A DNA stretch of 15,773 bases from CALDCK01 sp050618055 (GTDB lineage Bacteria; Myxococcota_A; UBA9160; SMWR01): NCBI GenBank assembly GCA_050618055.1, contig JBNLVK010000226.1:1-15773 (forward strand). Direction: 5' to 3'. The position numbers were made by a program, and so were the translations under genes. The notes beneath the pieces are model-generated. The model did not search any database, had not been told where the DNA came from, and saw nothing but the letters and a program-made list of their open reading frames with translations. This document shows, in pieces, positions 6,541 to 13,794 of this stretch (position 1 is its first letter; each line of letters starts with the position of its first letter).

Positions 6541-7859
6541 TGCCCACCAGGCCCTCACGCGTGAGCGTCGTCACCTACCAGGTGGGCTTCGGCGACTGCT
6601 ACCTGCTCACCTTCGAGTACACGGGCCGCACGCGCAACCGCCACGTGCTCGTCGACTTCGGCCGCACCCACAAGCCCGACGGCCGGCTGGCCGCCCAGGC
6701 GCCGTCGCTCACCGCCATCGCCAAGGACATCGAGGCGCGCGTCACGAGCGTGCCCCGCGGCCGGCTCGACGTGATCGTGGCGACCCACCGCCACAAGGAC
6801 CACATCCACGGCTTCGGCACCAACGGCAGCTCCTCGGTGCTGGCGGGGCTGAACCCGAACCTGGTGGTTCAGCCCTGGACCGAGCACCCGCGGCTGGCGC
6901 GCACCGCCACGCGGCTGCCCGCCAACCTCCGCTCGGGCCGCAGCTTCGCCAGGGCGTTGGTCGAGATCGACGCCCTGGCCCACGCGGTGCGCGCCGTGGG
7001 GGACACGCGCAACCTCGACTCGGGCCTGTCGGACCCGGTGCGCAGCATGTACCGCGAGCTGTCGTTCCTGGGCGAGGACAACATCAGCAACAAGAAGGCC
7101 GTGAAGTGGCTGATGAGCCACGGACGCCGCCACGAGTACCTGAACCATGGCCGAGCCACCCACATGAACCGGCTGCTGCCGGGCGTGAAGGTGCGCGTGC
7201 TGGGTCCGCCGACCCTCGACCAGCACCCGGCCGCCGCGCGCATGCGCAGCCGCGATCCGGACGAGTACTGGCACCTGCACGCCCGCGCCTTCTCGAAGGC
7301 CGCGTCGAACCTGCGGCAGCACGCGGCCCGGCGCGCCAACACCCGGCTCCCCCAGGAGGCGCGCTGGTTCGCCCACCGCCTGGAGGAGGTGACCGCGCGC
7401 CAGCTGCTCTCCATCGCCCGCAACATGGACGGCGTGCTCAACAACACGAGCCTGATCCTGCTGTTCGAGGCGGGCAACCAACGGCTGCTGTTCCCCGGCG
7501 ACGCGCAGATCGAGAACTGGTCCTACGCGCTCTTCCACGCGCCCGCCAGCCAGCGGCGGCGGACCCTGGCCGCGCTGAAGAAGGTCACCTTCTACAAGGT
7601 GGGCCACCACGGCAGCCTGAACGCCACGCCCAAGACGGTCTGGAACCAGCTGGACAGGCGATCGCGCAACCGGAGCCGCTCGGGCCGCCTGGTCACCATG
7701 CTGTCGACCGCGCCCGACGTGCACGGCCACGCGGAACGCGACACCGAGGTACCGCGCAGCCGCCTGGTCCGCGCGCTGGAACGCGAGTCGGACCTGATCG
7801 ACACGAGCGCATTCTCGCCCGGACAGCTCTTCGACGAGAAGGTGCTCCGCGTCCGCTAG
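6540..7859 (+). CDS. ComEC-like metallo-beta-lactamase-fold hydrolase, stand-alone
   Basis: This 439-residue protein has a metallo-beta-lactamase fold. Its N-terminus (VVTYQVGFGDCYLLTF) resembles the start of the ComEC/Rec2 hydrolase domain. Metal-binding motifs are intact: THRHKDH with His83, His85, Asp87 and His88, Asp321 in FPGDAQ, and His356/His357 in VGHHGS. Unlike ComEC it has no membrane channel segments. About 230 residues separate the first motif from the GDA motif, including a basic, Arg-rich section, longer than a minimal domain would need. ComEC-type domains act on nucleic acid or phosphodiesters, so a nuclease or phosphodiesterase role is plausible but not shown. The GTG start at 6540 overlaps the preceding TAG by one base and has a good GGGAG ribosome binding site 8 bases upstream. 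The gene ends in a 4-base overlap with the convergent FMN reductase gene. Confidence 0.88.
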   Translation: MPTRPSRVSVVTYQVGFGDCYLLTFEYTGRTRNRHVLVDFGRTHKPDGRLAAQAPSLTAIAKDIEARVTSVPRGRLDVIVATHRHKDHIHGFGTNGSSSVLAGLNPNLVVQPWTEHPRLARTATRLPANLRSGRSFARALVEIDALAHAVRAVGDTRNLDSGLSDPVRSMYRELSFLGEDNISNKKAVKWLMSHGRRHEYLNHGRATHMNRLLPGVKVRVLGPPTLDQHPAAARMRSRDPDEYWHLHARAFSKAASNLRQHAARRANTRLPQEARWFAHRLEEVTARQLLSIARNMDGVLNNTSLILLFEAGNQRLLFPGDAQIENWSYALFHAPASQRRRTLAALKKVTFYKVGHHGSLNATPKTVWNQLDRRSRNRSRSGRLVTMLSTAPDVHGHAERDTEVPRSRLVRALERESDLIDTSAFSPGQLFDEKVLRVR

Positions 7860-7868
7860 TCGCGGAGC
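7844..7868. terminator. Bidirectional terminator-like hairpin across two stop codons
   Basis: GCTCCGCG at 7844-7851 and CGCGGAGC at 7861-7868 form a perfect 8-bp stem. The 9-base loop contains CTAG, which supplies the stop codon of the MBL-fold gene (TAG 7857-7859) and of the convergent reductase (7856-7858 on the minus strand). A symmetric GC-rich hairpin here could terminate transcription from both sides. There is no strong T-tract. Confidence 0.5.
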
Positions 7869-8404
7869 GACTCCACCCAGGCCCCGAACTCCCCGAGCGT
7901 GCGCCCGAGGCGGCGCTTCGTCACCTCGTCGGACAGGGCCCCCTGTTCGTCGAACTTCTCGTGGACGGCCGGGACCAGGAAGCTCGGGCCTACGAAGACC
8001 GGCGTGAGCGTGCCCGAGAGCACGGTGCACAGCGCCAGGTGGGCGCGGGCGCCGCCGCTGGGCGCGAGCGACAGCGACAACACGATCGAGGGCTTGCCCT
8101 TCAGCGGCGATGCATACGCCGGACGCGACGCCCAGTCGATCCAGTTCTTCAGCGTCCCGGGGATGCCGTAGTTGAACTCGGGACACACGAAGACGATGCC
8201 GTCGCAGCCGCTCACCTTCTCGAGCAGCGCCGCCACCGGCGCCGGCTTCTCGTCGCCGTCCAGGTCCTGGTCGTAGAGCGGGAGCGCGCGACCGTCGTCG
8301 AGCTCCAGCTCCATTCCCTCGGGCGCCAGCTCGACCGCAGCCTGCGCCAGCTTCCGGCTGAACGCCGCCTTGCGCAGGCTCCCCACCACCACCAGGATCT
8401 TCAT
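7856..8404 (-). CDS. NADPH-dependent FMN reductase family protein
   Basis: This 182-residue flavodoxin-fold protein matches the NADPH-dependent FMN reductase/ChrR-type quinone reductase family. The FMN phosphate-binding loop is GSLRKAAFSRKLA near residues 8-20, and the second diagnostic motif, PEFNYGIPGTLKNWIDWASRP, begins near residue 80. These cytoplasmic enzymes use NAD(P)H to reduce FMN, quinones, azo dyes or metal oxyanions. The substrate here cannot be told. The ATG at 8404 is well supported by a GGAGGAAGG ribosome binding site. It lies 67 bases downstream of the GGDEF-EAL gene on the same strand and may be co-transcribed with it. It could feed reduced flavin to the luciferase-like enzyme, but the two genes are far apart. 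Confidence 0.93.
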   Translation of the reverse strand: MKILVVVGSLRKAAFSRKLAQAAVELAPEGMELELDDGRALPLYDQDLDGDEKPAPVAALLEKVSGCDGIVFVCPEFNYGIPGTLKNWIDWASRPAYASPLKGKPSIVLSLSLAPSGGARAHLALCTVLSGTLTPVFVGPSFLVPAVHEKFDEQGALSDEVTKRRLGRTLGEFGAWVESLRD

Positions 8405-8471
8405 GCCGGCCTTCCTCCCGTTCGGACGAGCGGCCAGGACCCTAGCACCACCGGGTGGACGCGACGCGCCC
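8405..8471. other. Short gap between GGDEF-EAL and FMN reductase genes
   Basis: This 67-base gap holds the reductase ribosome binding site (minus strand, GGAGGAAGG next to 8404). I see no obvious terminator or promoter, so read-through from the GGDEF-EAL gene is plausible. Confidence 0.4.
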
Positions 8472-10628
8472 TCAGGCCCCCTTCTCGAAGCCCGTGGGCC
8501 AGCGGGGCAGCTCTCCGATGCCGCCCATCAGGCGCTCGAACTCGTTGCCGTCGACGGGGCGCCCCAGCAGGTAGCCCTGCACGGCGTCGCAGCCGTGGTA
8601 GCGCAGGAAGGCGAGCTGCTCGTGGGTCTCGACGCCCTCGGCCACCACCTCCAGGCCCAGGACGTGGGCCATGGCGATGATGGCGGCGACGAGCTCGGTC
8701 GACTCGGTGTCGGAGCCGATCTCCGAGATGAACGAGCGATCGATCTTCAGGCCGTCGAGCCGCAGGCGCCGCAGGCGGGACAGCGAGGAGTAGCCGGTTC
8801 CGAAGTCGTCGAGCGAGACGCGCACCCCGAGCGCGCGCAGCTCGTCGATGGTCTCGATCGATCCGCTCTCCTCCTCGATCACCGCGCTCTCGGTGATCTC
8901 CAGGGTGAGCAGCTCCGGGGCCAGCCGCGCGGCGTCGAGCGCATCCTTGACGGCGTCGGTGAGCGTGTCGAGCCGGAGCTGGTGGGTCGAGACGTTGACC
9001 GCGACCGACAGCGGACGGTGCCCGGCGCGTGCCCAGCTCGCCGCCCACATGCACGAGGTGCGAAGCACGCGATCGCCGATGCGGTCGATCAGCCCGGTCT
9101 CCTCGGCGATCGGAATGAACTCGACCGGCGAGATCGGGCCCAGGCCCGGCTCGTCCCAGCGCAGCAGCACTTCCGCCCCCAGTGCCGAGCCGTCCGAGGC
9201 CCGGTGCACCGGCTGGTAGTGCAGGTGCAGGCGGTCCTGCTCCAGGGCATGGCGCAGGCGCGCGGCCAGGTCGAGGCGGCGCTTGAGCTGCTCGTTCATC
9301 TGCTCCGAGTAGAATGCGCACCGCCCGCGGCCCAGGTCCTTCGCGTGGTACATGGCGGTGTCCGCGTTCCGGATCAGGGTCTCGGCGTCCTCGCCGTCGT
9401 AGGGAAAGACGGCGATGCCGACGCTCGAGCTCACGCTCACCTCGTGGCCCTCCAGGTCGATCGGGGCGGAGATGGCGTCGAGCATGCGCTTCGCCGTGCG
9501 CGCGGCGTCGTTGTTGTCGCGCACGTCGTTCAGGATGACGGTGAACTCGTCGCCGCCGAGCCGGGAGATGGTGGTCTCCGGCGCCGAGGTGGAGCGCCGG
9601 CCCACGTAGTCGCTGCGGCGGACGCAGCCCATCAGGCGCTCCGAGACCTGGCAGAGCAACCGGTCCCCCGCGCCGTGCCCCAGGCTGTCGTTCACCTGCT
9701 TGAAGCCGTCCAGGTCGAAGAACAGCAGCGCCAGGATCCAGTCGTGCCGGGCGGCCAGGCCGAGGGCCGAGTCGAGCCGCTCGTAGAAGCAACGCCGGTT
9801 CGGCAGCGACGTCAGGCTGTCGTACAGCGCGAGCTCCTGCATCTTGTTGACCATGCTGAGCTCGTGGCTCCGGTCGCGATCGATGGTCGCGATCCCGGCC
9901 AGGCCGTTGAAGCCGTCGAGCAGCGGGATCGCGGTCATCTGTACGTCCACCCGGCGGCCGGCCTTGGTCACGCGCGTCGTTTCCGCCGAGCACACGCCGT
10001 TGTCGGCGGCGTTCGACAGCACCTCGCGGGCCTCGCGCAGGGCGTCGCGGGCGAAGAGCCTGGAGACGTCCTGCGCCATGATCTCGCCCGGCGCGTACCC
10101 GTAACGGCGCTCCGCGTCGCCGTTCCAGAACTTGACCCGGCCGTCCGCGTCGGAGATGACGATGGGCAGGTCGATGCTGTGCAGCAGGTTCTTGAGCTGC
10201 CTGCGGTGCAGACGGACCGAGTCGATCTCGACCGACGAGCGCTTGAGCTGGGCGCACAGGACTCCCGCGCTCATGATCCCGACGAAGGCGAGCACCCGGT
10301 TGCCGAACGGCGGGGGCCCGCCGCCCGTCCACGCGTGGACTGCCCAGCCGGCGGCGGTCAGGGCACCGCACGCGAAGGCCAGGTGCAGCGGGGCCCGCAC
10401 GCCCCCGAACCACATGGCGAGGATGACGACCGGCCCGTACACGATCGGAACCGCCACGTCGGGCGGGCTCACCAGGTCGACCGCGGCGATCACCGCCACC
10501 AGGCATGCAGCCGTCGCCCAGCGGACCGTCTGCACGGAGCGGCTGGCGTCCTCGCGGGGCCGGCGCAGCGCTTCCACCAGCCCCCCCGAGAACCCTCCTG
10601 CCTGGGGCTGAAGCAGCTCTTCACTCAT
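8472..10628 (-). CDS. Membrane-bound PAS-GGDEF-EAL cyclic-di-GMP signalling protein
   Basis: This 718-residue protein should make and/or break down cyclic di-GMP. Residues about 35-125 contain several hydrophobic segments, including LVAVIAAVDLV, VVILAMWFGG and VLAFVGIMSAGVL, consistent with a small integral-membrane sensor. A PAS domain follows (VISDADGRVKFWNGDAERRYGY). The diguanylate cyclase domain has LTSLPNRRCFYERL and an intact GGDEF at residues 358-362. The phosphodiesterase domain begins at EVL 486-488 and keeps ITESAV, DDFGTGYSSL, LKIDRSF and VVAEGVET, so it looks active. No RxxD inhibitory site lies five residues before GGDEF, so product feedback may be weak. The ATG at 10628 has a GGAAGAGG stretch just upstream; longer starts exist but reach into the divergent gene's control region. 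It shares a 120-base divergent promoter region with the desaturase gene. Confidence 0.94.
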   Translation of the reverse strand: MSEELLQPQAGGFSGGLVEALRRPREDASRSVQTVRWATAACLVAVIAAVDLVSPPDVAVPIVYGPVVILAMWFGGVRAPLHLAFACGALTAAGWAVHAWTGGGPPPFGNRVLAFVGIMSAGVLCAQLKRSSVEIDSVRLHRRQLKNLLHSIDLPIVISDADGRVKFWNGDAERRYGYAPGEIMAQDVSRLFARDALREAREVLSNAADNGVCSAETTRVTKAGRRVDVQMTAIPLLDGFNGLAGIATIDRDRSHELSMVNKMQELALYDSLTSLPNRRCFYERLDSALGLAARHDWILALLFFDLDGFKQVNDSLGHGAGDRLLCQVSERLMGCVRRSDYVGRRSTSAPETTISRLGGDEFTVILNDVRDNNDAARTAKRMLDAISAPIDLEGHEVSVSSSVGIAVFPYDGEDAETLIRNADTAMYHAKDLGRGRCAFYSEQMNEQLKRRLDLAARLRHALEQDRLHLHYQPVHRASDGSALGAEVLLRWDEPGLGPISPVEFIPIAEETGLIDRIGDRVLRTSCMWAASWARAGHRPLSVAVNVSTHQLRLDTLTDAVKDALDAARLAPELLTLEITESAVIEEESGSIETIDELRALGVRVSLDDFGTGYSSLSRLRRLRLDGLKIDRSFISEIGSDTESTELVAAIIAMAHVLGLEVVAEGVETHEQLAFLRYHGCDAVQGYLLGRPVDGNEFERLMGGIGELPRWPTGFEKGA

Positions 10629-10748
10629 GCCTCTTCCCTGATCGACGCTTCGCGCCATCCTCTTGACCAGGGACGTCCGCGCCACGGTTGCCGGTGGGTT
10701 GCGCATCGGGGTTTCCATCGAACGGGCCCGGGCGGCTAGCATGAGGGC
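10629..10748. promoter_or_regulatory. Divergent promoter region between c-di-GMP gene and desaturase
   Basis: This 120-base non-coding stretch separates two divergent genes and so should carry both promoters. TTGACC at 10663-10668 looks like a -35 element, but no good -10 lies 16-18 bases away. TAGCAT at 10737-10742 resembles a -10 but is too close to the ATG at 10749 for a usual leader. No firm promoter can be assigned. Confidence 0.35.
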
Positions 10749-11456
10749 ATGACGCAGCGACCCCTCGCGCGACGAGTTCTCGAGGTCGGGCTGTCCGCCG
10801 TGCTCAGCGGTCTGCTCGCCGTGGCCGCCGCGCGAGCAGTCGCGGCGATCGCCGGGCCGTGGGACGTCGCGGTCGGGCTGCTCGGGGCGGCGCTGGGCCT
10901 GCTCCTCACCGATCTCCTGAGCGGCGTGATCCACTGGCTCTGCGACACCTACGGCGACGAACACACGCCCTGGATCGGACCGACGGCCATCGCCGCCAAC
11001 CGCGACCACCATCGCCGTCCCCAGGAGATCCTCGGGCTGCCGTTCCTGGAGCTCAACTTCTCGGGCTTCGCCGTGGCGGTCGCCGTCCTGGCCGTCGCCC
11101 TTCCGCTGAGCGTCCCGCCGCCGGGCAGTGCCGCCAGCGTGCCGGGCCAGGCCTGCCTGTTCAGCCTGGGCCTCTGCCTCGCCCTGTCGAACAGCTTCCA
11201 CCGCTGGGCCCACCAGGCCCGGCCTTCGGCGCTCGCCGTGGCGCTCCAGAGGGCCGGCATCGCCCTCGACCCCCGGGACCACGCGCGGCACCACGCGTCG
11301 AGCCACCGCGCCTACTGCCTCTCGAGCGGCCGGCTGAACCGGCTGCTCGACCGTGTCGAAGCCTTCCACCGCGCCGAGCGCCTGCTGGCCCGCCTCGGCA
11401 TCGAGCCCTCCGACGGCGCACCGAGTCGGCGATCGCGCGTTGCGCGGGGCGTTTGA
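10749..11456 (+). CDS. CarF/TMEM189 (Kua)-family lipid desaturase, putative plasmanylethanolamine desaturase
   Basis: This 235-residue membrane protein matches the lipid desaturase family that includes Myxococcus CarF and animal TMEM189/PEDS1, which introduce the vinyl-ether double bond to make plasmalogens. The family's His clusters are all visible: SGVIHW (His62) with DTYG, NRDHHRRP (His87, His88), FHRWAH (His151, His155) and DHARHHASSH (His178, His181, His182, His186). They would bind the di-iron centre. Hydrophobic segments at residues 13-35, 38-58, 105-122 and 135-150 fit an integral membrane enzyme. The related FAD4 fatty-acid desaturases share this fold, so the substrate is not certain. 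In Myxococcus xanthus, CarF-made plasmalogens signal singlet-oxygen stress for carotenoid induction. The ATG at 10749 is the first good start. The methyltransferase starts 8 bases after its stop, so the two form an operon. Confidence 0.92.
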   Translation: MTQRPLARRVLEVGLSAVLSGLLAVAAARAVAAIAGPWDVAVGLLGAALGLLLTDLLSGVIHWLCDTYGDEHTPWIGPTAIAANRDHHRRPQEILGLPFLELNFSGFAVAVAVLAVALPLSVPPPGSAASVPGQACLFSLGLCLALSNSFHRWAHQARPSALAVALQRAGIALDPRDHARHHASSHRAYCLSSGRLNRLLDRVEAFHRAERLLARLGIEPSDGAPSRRSRVARGV

Positions 11457-11460
11457 GGAG
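11455..11460 (+). promoter_or_regulatory. Ribosome binding site overlapping the desaturase stop
   Basis: GAGGAG overlaps the last two bases of the desaturase TGA stop and lies 4 bases before the GTG at 11465. It fixes the methyltransferase start so that the signal peptide is included. Confidence 0.75.
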
Positions 11461-11464
11461 TTCC

Positions 11465-12187
11465 GTGTCCCGCCTCACCCGCACGCTTCCCGTCCTGGCA
11501 ATCGCCCTCTTCCTTCTCGTTCCCTCGGTCGCCGCCGCCGCCGAGCCGCAGACGACGCCCGAGCGGTCCGACCTGAACCGCCGCTTCGTCGACCCGGAGC
11601 TCGACGTCGACGGCTGGGTCGAGCGCTTCGAGAGCGAGTCGCGCGAGGTCTACCGGGCGCGCGAGGCGATCGTCGCCGAGACGGGTCTCGCTGCCGGCAT
11701 GCGCGTCGCCGACGTCGGTGCGGGCACCGGACTGTTCGTCCCGCTGTTCGCCGCCGCCGTCGGAGAGACCGGGCGCGTCTTCGCCGTCGACATCTCCCCG
11801 CGCTTCCTCGAGCACCTGCGAACGCGCGCGCGGGAGGCCGGGCTCGACCAGGTGGAGGTGGTGGAAGGCACCGACGCGTCGATCGGCCTGTCGGACGCCT
11901 CGGTCGACGTGGTGTTCGTCTGCGACACCTACCATCACTTCACGAAGCCGAAGGACTCGCTCGCCTCCATCCACCGGGCGCTGCGTCCCGGCGGCTCGCT
12001 GGTGATCGTCGAGTTCGAGCGCGAGCCCGGGACGTCACGCCAGTGGGTGCTCGACCACGTGCGCGCCGGCAAGGCGACCTTCCGCGCCGAGATCGAGGCC
12101 GCCGGCTTCGTGTTCCGGCGCGAGCCCGCCGTCCCGGGGCTCGCCGAGAACTACCTCCAGGTCTACGAGAAGCCCAAGCCCGAGTAG
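11465..12187 (+). CDS. Class I SAM-dependent methyltransferase with signal peptide
   Basis: This 240-residue protein has a class I Rossmann methyltransferase domain. The SAM-binding motif I is DVGAGTG at residues 83-89, followed by the acidic VFAVDISPRFLEHL, a motif-IV-like DVVFVCDTYHHF and LRPGGSLVIVEFE. The N-terminus (SRLTRTLPVLAIALFLLVPSVAAAAEP) is a clear Sec signal peptide with an Ala-rich cleavage site, and the GAGGAG ribosome binding site supports this start. The enzyme is thus predicted to be exported or anchored in the membrane, which is odd because SAM is cytoplasmic. The signal could instead act as an uncleaved anchor. The substrate is unknown. It is co-transcribed with the CarF-like desaturase, so a lipid or membrane-associated substrate is plausible but unproven. 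Its 3' end overlaps the convergent kinase-like/AAA gene by 25 bases. Confidence 0.9.
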   Translation: MSRLTRTLPVLAIALFLLVPSVAAAAEPQTTPERSDLNRRFVDPELDVDGWVERFESESREVYRAREAIVAETGLAAGMRVADVGAGTGLFVPLFAAAVGETGRVFAVDISPRFLEHLRTRAREAGLDQVEVVEGTDASIGLSDASVDVVFVCDTYHHFTKPKDSLASIHRALRPGGSLVIVEFEREPGTSRQWVLDHVRAGKATFRAEIEAAGFVFRREPAVPGLAENYLQVYEKPKPE

Positions 12188-13794
12188 CCGGCGGCGAGCG
12201 CCGCGGCGCGTTCGCGCCAATCCGGCGCGTCGGTCCCCATCGCGGTGCAGTCGAGGCCTTCCTCCGACCGCACGGGCTCGAACGCGTCGGCGCTCTGCGC
12301 GTACAGCTCCGGGCCCGCGTCCGACGGATCGCCGCCGCGCGCGCGCCGGCGGGCCAGCCGATCCACCGCCTCGTCCGCGGCGCAGCGGGCCTCGACGAAG
12401 ACCGCGCGCGCGCCCAGCTCGCGGGCGACGGCGACGGCCCGGGCGCGATCGTCGGCGCGCGACCAGGTGGCGTCGAGGATCGCGACGCGCCCCGAGCCGA
12501 CGACCGGCCGCGCGCGTTCCAGCAGCGCGCGATAGGTGCGGGCCTTGGCCTCGTCGGTGTAGAGGCGGGCCCGCTCGGCGTCGCTGGCCGGGCGCTGGGG
12601 CGAGAGCCCGGCCTGCTGCTTGCGCACCCGATCCGACGAGACCACGGCCGCGCCGCCGCGCGCGTCGAGCGCTTCGGCCAGCACCGTCGCGAGCGTGCTC
12701 TTGCCGGTCCCGACCACGCCGCCCACCAGCACCAGCGCGCCGGGATCGCGCGACGCCAGCAGCGCATCGGCCAGCTCCAGGTGACGTCGCACGCTCTGCG
12801 TCGCCGCGGCGCGCTGCTCCTCTGCGATGCCCGCGTCGGCGGCGGCGATGCCGGCCACCTTCGCGCGCACGCTCGCCCGGTAGGCCTCGAAGAAGCCGAG
12901 CGGGCGGTAGAGGTCGAAGTCGTCGCGCTCGGCGGCGTAGCGGCGCAGGAAGCGCTCGGCCAGGTCGGCGCGCCGGCGGTAGCGCAGGTCCATGGCGGTG
13001 AAGGCGACCTCGGCGGCCGCGTCGATGCGCCGCAGCCCCTCGTCGAACTCGAGGCAGTCGATGACGATCGGGTCGGCGTCGTCCGCCTCGAACCAGACGT
13101 GCTGGAGGTGCAGGTCGCCGTGGGCGTCGACGGCGCGTCCCGCGAGCCGCCGGCTCTCGAAGACGTCGCGGCGTTCCTCGGCGAAGCGCAGCGCGCGATC
13201 GCGCACGCGCGCGACCCGCTCGGGCGGCGCCCCGGGCGCCTGGTCCAGCAGCGCCAGGCTGTCGGCGAAGGGCGCCGTGCAGCGCGCGTGCCACGTCTTC
13301 TCGTCGAAGGGCGCGGGCGCACCCAGCCCGACGCGCCCGTGGAAGTCGGCCACGACGCGGGCCAGGCGGTCGATGTGCGGGCTCCCGAGCTCCCCGCGCT
13401 GCAGACGACTCAGCGCGTCACCACCGTCGGGAAGACGCCGCATCACGACGCAGTGCTCGACCCCCGGCTCGGAGGCCAGCTCCTCGGTCGCCTCCCCGAC
13501 ATGGACCCGTCCCCCCTCGATGCGCAGCGCCGCCACGCCGCGGTACACGTCGGGCGCGAGCCTGCGGTTGAGGCCGACTTCGCGCAGGCAGTCGGCGTTG
13601 CGCTCGTCCAGGGTCGCGAAGTCGACGAAGCCCAGCGTCACCGGCTTGCGGAACTTGTAGACCCGGTCGCGGGTCAGGAAGACGTGGGACAGGTGGGTCT
13701 GGATCCACTCGATGCCCTCCCCGGCTCCGGGGTCGTCCGGGTAGGCCTGGGGTCGCTGAAGTCCGGCCAGCACCTTCGGATCCGGGTAGTCCAC
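12163..13794 (-). CDS. Fused aminoglycoside phosphotransferase-like / AAA kinase protein (Rv2004c-type)
   Basis: This 543-residue protein joins two domains. The N-terminal part resembles the aminoglycoside phosphotransferase/protein-kinase-like fold, with VYKFRKPVTLGFVDF as a Lys-containing ATP region, a Brenner-type catalytic HGDLHLQH (His225-Asp227) and IDCLEFD as the metal-binding loop. The C-terminal part is a small P-loop kinase domain with Walker A GVVGTGKS at residues 359-366 and a likely acidic motif in AILDATW. Such fusions occur in many bacteria, and Mycobacterium tuberculosis Rv2004c is one. The phosphate acceptor is unknown and antibiotic resistance should not be assumed. The GTG at 13794 (VDYPDPKVLAGLQ) was chosen because the open frame further upstream is low-complexity and would overlap the CBS gene; a start as far as 13944 is possible. 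The gene faces the methyltransferase and is divergent from the CBS-Usp operon. Confidence 0.88.
   Translation of the reverse strand: MDYPDPKVLAGLQRPQAYPDDPGAGEGIEWIQTHLSHVFLTRDRVYKFRKPVTLGFVDFATLDERNADCLREVGLNRRLAPDVYRGVAALRIEGGRVHVGEATEELASEPGVEHCVVMRRLPDGGDALSRLQRGELGSPHIDRLARVVADFHGRVGLGAPAPFDEKTWHARCTAPFADSLALLDQAPGAPPERVARVRDRALRFAEERRDVFESRRLAGRAVDAHGDLHLQHVWFEADDADPIVIDCLEFDEGLRRIDAAAEVAFTAMDLRYRRRADLAERFLRRYAAERDDFDLYRPLGFFEAYRASVRAKVAGIAAADAGIAEEQRAAATQSVRRHLELADALLASRDPGALVLVGGVVGTGKSTLATVLAEALDARGGAAVVSSDRVRKQQAGLSPQRPASDAERARLYTDEAKARTYRALLERARPVVGSGRVAILDATWSRADDRARAVAVARELGARAVFVEARCAADEAVDRLARRRARGGDPSDAGPELYAQSADAFEPVRSEEGLDCTAMGTDAPDWRERAAALAAGYSGLGFS
12191..12218. terminator. 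Tandem small hairpins after the methyltransferase stop
   Basis: GCGGC/GCCGC at 12191-12204 and GGCGCG/CGCGCC at 12205-12218 are two adjacent inverted repeats 3 bases after the methyltransferase stop. They lie inside the 3' coding end of the convergent kinase-like gene, so they could be codon-driven. They could terminate plus-strand transcription, but there is no T-tract. Confidence 0.25.

Noticed and set aside
6555..8186. Minus-strand frame of 543 codons opposite the MBL-fold gene
   Set aside because: It has no recognisable motif, and the plus strand has intact metal-binding motifs and a coupled start.
10663..10691. TTGACC as a sigma-70 -35 element in the divergent region
   Set aside because: At 17 bases spacing the -10 position reads GGTTGC, which is not promoter-like, so a promoter could not be supported.
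10629..11369. Extension of the GGDEF-EAL gene upstream to 11369
   Set aside because: This would lie antisense to the whole desaturase gene and adds low-complexity sequence before the membrane segments.
12163..13794. Aminoglycoside resistance gene
   Set aside because: The phosphotransferase-like fold is fused to a P-loop domain as in Rv2004c-type proteins, which are not known resistance enzymes, so a resistance call would be unsupported.
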